This document shows, in pieces, positions 14,396 to 17,660 of a stretch of DNA of 17,660 bases. The position numbers and the translations under genes are program-made. Numbering within the stretch: the first letter of the stretch is position 1; each line of letters starts with the position of its first letter. This DNA comes from JACCXJ01 sp052387115 (GTDB lineage: Bacteria > Pseudomonadota > Gammaproteobacteria > JACCXJ01). A model generated the notes under the pieces. It saw nothing but the letters and a program-made list of their open reading frames with translations, was not told where the DNA came from and ran no database searches. The DNA is taken from positions 1 to 17,660 of the forward strand of contig JBQTJM010000354.1 of NCBI GenBank assembly GCA_052387115.1, read 5' to 3'.

Positions 14396-15203
14396 ACGAC
14401 AGCGCGAGGATCAGATCGTTGACCTCGGCCGAGAGCGCGAAATCCAGGAACCGCTGCGCCAGAGGGTCGCCCGGCCGCGGCTTCGTCACCAGCACCAGTG
14501 GGCGGGCCAGCGGGAAGCTGCCATCGGCAACGGTCTCAGCCGACGCCGCCACGCCATCCAGGGGCAGCAGCTTGATGGGCACACCGTGCGTGGTGGCGTA
14601 CCCGGCGCTGCCCACCGACACGTAGCCGATCGCATCGGGATTGCCGGCCACGGTCTTCACGCCCTGTTCGTTGTCGCCGATCACGACCGATGGCTTCACT
14701 TCCTCCGCCTTGAGCTGGAAGTACGCCAGGAACAACTCAAGCGTCGAGCGCCCCTCGGCCTTGTTGGCGACCGTGAACGGCGCGTCAGCGCCACCGACGT
14801 CCTTCCAGTTCTGGATTCGGCCGGTATAAATGCCCGCGACTTGTTCCTGGGTCAATGCCGTGACGGGGTTGGAGGCATGGACGATGAGCGTGACGCCGTC
14901 ACGCGCCAGGGTATGCGAGACCAGGTCGTTCTCCTCCGGTTTGAGCGCGCGCGAGACCATGCCGATATCGGCGAGCCCGTTGCGAGCGTCGCTGATGCCG
15001 CGCGAAGAGCCGCCGGTTTGCACGTCCACTCGCACCCCGACGTTCTGCTGCTCAAAACGCTTGGCGATCTCGGCGATCAGCGGCGCGATGGTGCTGGAGC
15101 CGGTGATGACCAGTTTTCCACTCGTATCGGCCCGGGATGGGAACCCGAAAAGCCCGGCGACGGCAAGTACAGCCAAGGCCGCGACAATCAGAATCCGGTT
15201 CAT
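14379..15203 (-). CDS. pstS: Phosphate-binding protein PstS
   Basis: This 274-residue periplasmic protein captures phosphate for the PstCAB channel. The signal peptide is residues 1-25 (MNRILIVAALAVLAVAGLF then PSRA). Anion-binding loops are visible at TGSSTIAP (34-41) and TGGSSRGI (63-70), with IGYVSVGSAGYA later. The ATG at 15203 is preceded by AGGAGGGAGG; the longer frame upstream overlaps arsR. The gap to arsR is 47 bases and has neither a promoter nor a PHO box that I can see, so the gene is probably read from the arsR promoter. Confidence 0.93.
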   Translation of the reverse strand: MNRILIVAALAVLAVAGLFGFPSRADTSGKLVITGSSTIAPLIAEIAKRFEQQNVGVRVDVQTGGSSRGISDARNGLADIGMVSRALKPEENDLVSHTLARDGVTLIVHASNPVTALTQEQVAGIYTGRIQNWKDVGGADAPFTVANKAEGRSTLELFLAYFQLKAEEVKPSVVIGDNEQGVKTVAGNPDAIGYVSVGSAGYATTHGVPIKLLPLDGVAASAETVADGSFPLARPLVLVTKPRPGDPLAQRFLDFALSAEVNDLILALSFVPVR

Positions 15204-15250
15204 CCTCCCTCCTTGCGGGTAAACCCGGCCGATATTCGGAGAAGCGTGGC

Positions 15251-15625
15251 TCATTCCAGCCTCCCCTTGCCAAGGCCCTCGCCCGACCGCGCGCGCGCCG
15301 CCAGGAAGTCGACCGGAAAGCTGATCCGGCAGCACCCCAGGTCAATGGCCTCGTGCCGGAGGGTCTTGAGCCGCAATTGCAGGCCGGGAGCTATCCGATA
15401 GCAGACCCGCTGGCCCTCGCGATCGCCTTCGATCAAGCCGGCCTCGCGCAGGATCCGCAGATGGTGGGACACGTGCGGCTGCTGCTTGCCGATCTCCTCG
15501 ACCAGATCGCTTACACACTTCTCGCGCACCAGCAGGGACTCCAGGATCCGCAGCCGCGTCTCGTCCGCCAGGGCCCGCAGGACGTTGGCGCATTCCCGCT
15601 CGGTGAGATCCGCTTTGAGCGCCAT
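15251..15625 (-). CDS. arsR: ArsR/SmtB family metalloregulator
   Basis: This 124-residue winged-helix repressor has RALADETRLRILESL (17-31), the recognition region KQQPHVSHHLRILREAGLI (47-65) and the wing GDREGQRVCYRI. The classical ELCVCDL site is reduced to one Cys (Cys37 in KCVSDL), but a Cys98-Cys99 pair occurs after the last helix (DLGCCRIS). Some ArsRs, such as that of Acidithiobacillus ferrooxidans, bind As(III) through C-terminal cysteines, so this may be an analogous sensor. The ATG at 15625 has GGGAGGTG upstream and shares its A with the stop of the small Cys-rich peptide gene. Its position ahead of pstS suggests control of phosphate/arsenate uptake. Confidence 0.92.
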   Translation of the reverse strand: MALKADLTERECANVLRALADETRLRILESLLVREKCVSDLVEEIGKQQPHVSHHLRILREAGLIEGDREGQRVCYRIAPGLQLRLKTLRHEAIDLGCCRISFPVDFLAARARSGEGLGKGRLE

Positions 15626-15753
15626 CAACAGCACCTCCCGCGGAGCCCGCAGGCGAGCGCTTCGCCCGTGGTCGGGCAGCACATCTGCTCCCCGGTCGCC
15701 AGCGCGCTGGCGTATCGCTCGCTCACCTGCCGCGTGATGGTCTCGTCTGCCAT
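15625..15753 (-). CDS. 42-residue Cys-rich peptide, arsM N-terminus-like leader or remnant
   Basis: A short open frame of 42 codons begins at an ATG behind GAGGTG and ends in TGA overlapping the arsR start by one base (TGATG). The peptide starts MADETITRQVSERYASALAT and contains MCCP, a single Cys near residue 35, and a terminal Cys-Cys. The V-x-E-R-Y-A...CC pattern is like the N-terminus of As(III) S-adenosylmethionine methyltransferases, but the SAM-binding domain is entirely missing. It is either a truncated methyltransferase kept as a translational leader for arsR or a small As(III)/metal-binding peptide. The start, ribosome binding site, promoter and coupling all favour translation. Confidence 0.5.
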   Translation of the reverse strand: MADETITRQVSERYASALATGEQMCCPTTGEALACGLRGRCC

Positions 15754-15776
15754 GCGCACCTCGCCCGACAAATCTG

Positions 15777-15822
15777 GTTATAGAGATAACTATATATACC
15801 AGCCGCAGCCTGGGTCGGTCAA
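15777..15822 (-). promoter_or_regulatory. Promoter and ArsR-type operator of the arsR-pst operon
   Basis: On the reverse strand TTGACC (15822-15817), an 18-base spacer and TATATA (15798-15793) form a promoter. Immediately downstream is the perfect inverted repeat GTTATCTCTATAAC (15790-15777; 5-bp arms, 4-base centre), placed at the expected transcription start. AT-rich inverted repeats at this position are typical ArsR operators. Confidence 0.6.
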
Positions 15823-15940
15823 TACGGTGGGCCTCGATCGCCCCCTTAGTGCGACTAGCTCACCCGGGGATCGCGACGCGAGCAACCGGATTGCGCCAAT
15901 CCCGAACCTCGGGCGTGAATTGCGCTCGTAACTATCGTAA

Positions 15941-15969
15941 TTGACAGCAGGCTGGCTTTTCAGTACTTT
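15941..15969 (+). promoter_or_regulatory. Candidate promoter for the CDP-alcohol transferase gene
   Basis: A perfect TTGACA (15941-15946) is followed after 17 bases by TACTTT (15964-15969), a weak -10. It precedes the ATG at 16006 by 36 bases and is divergent from the arsR promoter. The 118 bases between the two promoters show no further clear signal. Confidence 0.45.
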
Positions 15970-16005
15970 CCGTTTATTAGTTTTCCTATACGCCGTGCTA
16001 AGCAG

Positions 16006-16659
16006 ATGTGGCGTATGCTCGACACACATGCCAGGAACATCGTCCAGCCGATTCTCGACCGCATCGCGAGGGTTTGTCTGCGGGCTGGCATCAGCGCCAA
16101 TGCGCTGACCGTTCTGGGCATGCTCGTCGGCGTCTGCGCGGCCTTGCTGGTGGCCGCCGGGCACGCCGTCGCAGGTGTCGCGGTGCTGTGGCTGTCGGGG
16201 ACTATTGACGCCGCCGACGGCACGCTGGCGCGGCTGACCCGTCCCAGCCCGCTGGGCGCGATTCTCGACATCACCTCGGACCGCGTCGTCGAGATCGCGA
16301 TGATCCTCGCGATCGCCAGCCGCTTTCCCGACGCGCGCTTCGAGCTGGTCCTGCTGTCCGGGATCATCGCCATCGCGATGTCACTGTTCCTGTCGATCGG
16401 CGCCGCCGTCACGAACCGCACGGTGAAGTCTTTTCATTACTCGCCGGGCCTCGGCGAGCGCACCGAGGCGTTCATCTGCCTTTCGCTGATGGTGCTCGAC
16501 AGCGCGCGGCTGCTGCTGTGGACCTGGGTCTTCATCGCCGTGATCGCCTTCACCATGGTGCAGCGGCTGCACCATGCCTGGCGCCTGCTGTCCCCGAGGG
16601 ATCAGGAACATCAGTCAGCGAGCCGAAACGGCCGGCCGGGTCCGCCCGGGCGGCCGTGA
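16006..16659 (+). CDS. CDP-alcohol phosphatidyltransferase family protein
   Basis: This 217-residue membrane protein has about five or six hydrophobic helices and the CDP-alcohol phosphotransferase motif: Asp68, Asp71-Gly72, Ala75-Arg76, Gly84, Asp88 and Asp92 (DAADGTLAR...GAILDITSD). These residues hold two metal ions and transfer a phospho-alcohol group from a CDP-linked donor. The Arg-Gly spacing is seven residues, against eight in the textbook motif. Class I enzymes of this fold make phosphatidylglycerol phosphate, phosphatidylserine, phosphatidylcholine or inositol phosphates; the acceptor cannot be told here. The tail after residue 195 is hydrophilic and Pro/Gly-rich. The ATG at 16006 is used; a second ATG at 16015 is possible. 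It is divergent from arsR and convergent with prk. Confidence 0.88.
   Translation: MWRMLDTHARNIVQPILDRIARVCLRAGISANALTVLGMLVGVCAALLVAAGHAVAGVAVLWLSGTIDAADGTLARLTRPSPLGAILDITSDRVVEIAMILAIASRFPDARFELVLLSGIIAIAMSLFLSIGAAVTNRTVKSFHYSPGLGERTEAFICLSLMVLDSARLLLWTWVFIAVIAFTMVQRLHHAWRLLSPRDQEHQSASRNGRPGPPGRP
16628..16657. terminator. GC-rich hairpin at the 3' end of the CDP-alcohol transferase gene
   Basis: ACGGCC (16628-16633) and GGCCGT (16652-16657) enclose an inner CCGGG/CCCGG stem with a TCCG loop, spanning the last codons up to the stop. It may stabilise or terminate the message between the convergent genes. No T-tract follows, and nothing else is seen in 16660-16765. Confidence 0.35.
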
Positions 16660-16765
16660 CATCGGAAAGCTGTGGCCGCAGCAGCGGCAGGCGCTTTGTC
16701 TCTATCGAGATATGGCTTGGGGAAGGGGTTGGGGTCATCCGGCGCGGCCGATCGAGGCATGCGCG

Positions 16766-17644
16766 TCACGCTTCGCGCCGCCGCTGTTTCAGCATGCGCT
16801 GGAACACCGGCGCCAGGATGAGATCGATGGCCAGGACCTTTTTCCCGGCCGGGATCATCAGGGTATCGTGGCGCGACAGGGTAGCCCCGGCCAGGACCTC
16901 CACGAGGTAGCGGAAATCCACCTGCAGCTTCTTCATGTTCCGGATATGGATGATGACGAAGCTCTCTTCATCGCCCGGGATCTCCTCCGCAGCGAACGGG
17001 TTCGAGGTATCGACCGTGGGAACGCGCTGGAAATTGATGTCGGTGCGGGAGAACTGGGGGGTGATGTAGTGCACATAGTCGTACATGCGGTTCAGGATCA
17101 TGCGCGTGGCCGACTCGATGCTGTAGCCGCGCACGGCCCGATCGCGGTGGATCTTCTGGATCCATTCCAAGTTGATGATGGGGACCACGCCGATGCTCAG
17201 ATCGACGTAGCGCAGGACGTCGTGCTCGTCGCTCACCAGCGCCCCGTGCAGCCCTTCGTAGAACAACAGATCGGTATCCGGCGGGAGCTCCTCCCAGGGC
17301 GTGAAGGTACCCAGCGGCTGGCGGTGCAGGGCCGCCTGCGCCTCGTTGTGGACGTAGTACCGGCGCCGGCCGCCGCCGTCTTGGGCGTAGCCCCGGAACA
17401 GCGACTCCAGCTCCTCGAACAGGTTGCCTTCGGGCCCGAAATGGGTGAGGCGTCCTCCGCCGGCCATGGCCTTGTCGCCCGCCGCCTGCATCGCGGCGCG
17501 GTCATAGCGGTGAAAACAATCCCCCTCGATGATCGCGGGTTTGATGTGCTCGCGTCGAAAGACGTTTTCGAAGGCGCGCCGGATATAGGTGGTCCCCGCC
17601 CCGGACGACCCCGTGACCGCAACGATCGGATGTTTTTTCGACAC
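16766..17644 (-). CDS. prkB: Phosphoribulokinase (class I)
   Basis: This 292-residue cytoplasmic enzyme phosphorylates ribulose 5-phosphate with ATP to ribulose 1,5-bisphosphate, the acceptor for Rubisco. The P-loop is GSSGAGTT (12-19), and EGDCFHRYDR (40-49) contains the catalytic Asp42. LLFYEGLHG is the Walker-B-like strand, and VPIINLEWIQKIHRDRAVRG is the class I signature. Length and the absence of redox cysteines near the P-loop match the octameric, NADH-activated bacterial form rather than the plant or cyanobacterial class II. The start is a GTG at 17644 behind GGGGAGGA. Rubisco genes are not in the window. It is the strongest evidence for autotrophy here. Confidence 0.95.
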   Translation of the reverse strand: MSKKHPIVAVTGSSGAGTTYIRRAFENVFRREHIKPAIIEGDCFHRYDRAAMQAAGDKAMAGGGRLTHFGPEGNLFEELESLFRGYAQDGGGRRRYYVHNEAQAALHRQPLGTFTPWEELPPDTDLLFYEGLHGALVSDEHDVLRYVDLSIGVVPIINLEWIQKIHRDRAVRGYSIESATRMILNRMYDYVHYITPQFSRTDINFQRVPTVDTSNPFAAEEIPGDEESFVIIHIRNMKKLQVDFRYLVEVLAGATLSRHDTLMIPAGKKVLAIDLILAPVFQRMLKQRRREA

Positions 17645-17660
17645 CGGACCCGTCCTCCCC

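Noticed and set aside
15204..15250. PHO box before pstS
   Set aside because: The 47-base gap contains no CTGTCAT-type repeats.

Overview
The window is GC-rich DNA that reads as chromosomal sequence from an autotrophic gammaproteobacterium, possibly Chromatiales-like. A class I phosphoribulokinase implies a Calvin-Benson-Bassham cycle. YceF, Pcm, the Feo transporter and PstSCAB all look proteobacterial. The genus cannot be named from sequence alone. I see no rRNA, tRNA, CRISPR array, transposase or phage gene.

Layout. Positions 1-727 hold no convincing gene but carry UUCG-type hairpins and a four-copy palindromic repeat array. Next come yceF (minus) and, divergently, pcm overlapping a secreted Sel1-repeat protein gene (plus); a Trp-less dodecin (minus); a secreted NTF2-like two-domain protein (plus); and a secreted protein at 4498-5496 (plus) whose His and Met motifs match the copper ligands of peptidylglycine/dopamine monooxygenases. 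A 570-base gene-free stretch precedes a Uma2-type nuclease (plus).

From 6718 to 15753 everything is on the minus strand. This block has a 2Fe-2S/FAD/NAD(P)H reductase; an orphan ParA-type ATPase with its own promoter; an iron(II) uptake operon (feoA-like, feoA, feoB, Cys-rich FeoB-associated protein) behind a promoter overlapped by a Fur-box-like sequence; and a phosphate-uptake operon. In transcription order the last reads: 42-residue Cys-rich peptide, arsR, pstS, pstC, a 244-base hairpin-rich inserted element, pstA, pstB. There is no phoU and I see no PHO box before pstS. The operon appears to start at a promoter with an ArsR-type inverted repeat, so phosphate/arsenate uptake may be controlled by arsenic sensing.

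Divergent from that operon is a CDP-alcohol phosphatidyltransferase-like gene (plus), followed convergently by phosphoribulokinase (minus) at the right edge.

The most unusual items are the compact PHM-like copper protein, the arsR-led pst operon with a Cys-rich leader peptide resembling the N-terminus of arsenite methyltransferases, and the multi-hairpin element between pstC and pstA. That element has inverted ends, one of which supplies the pstC stop codon.
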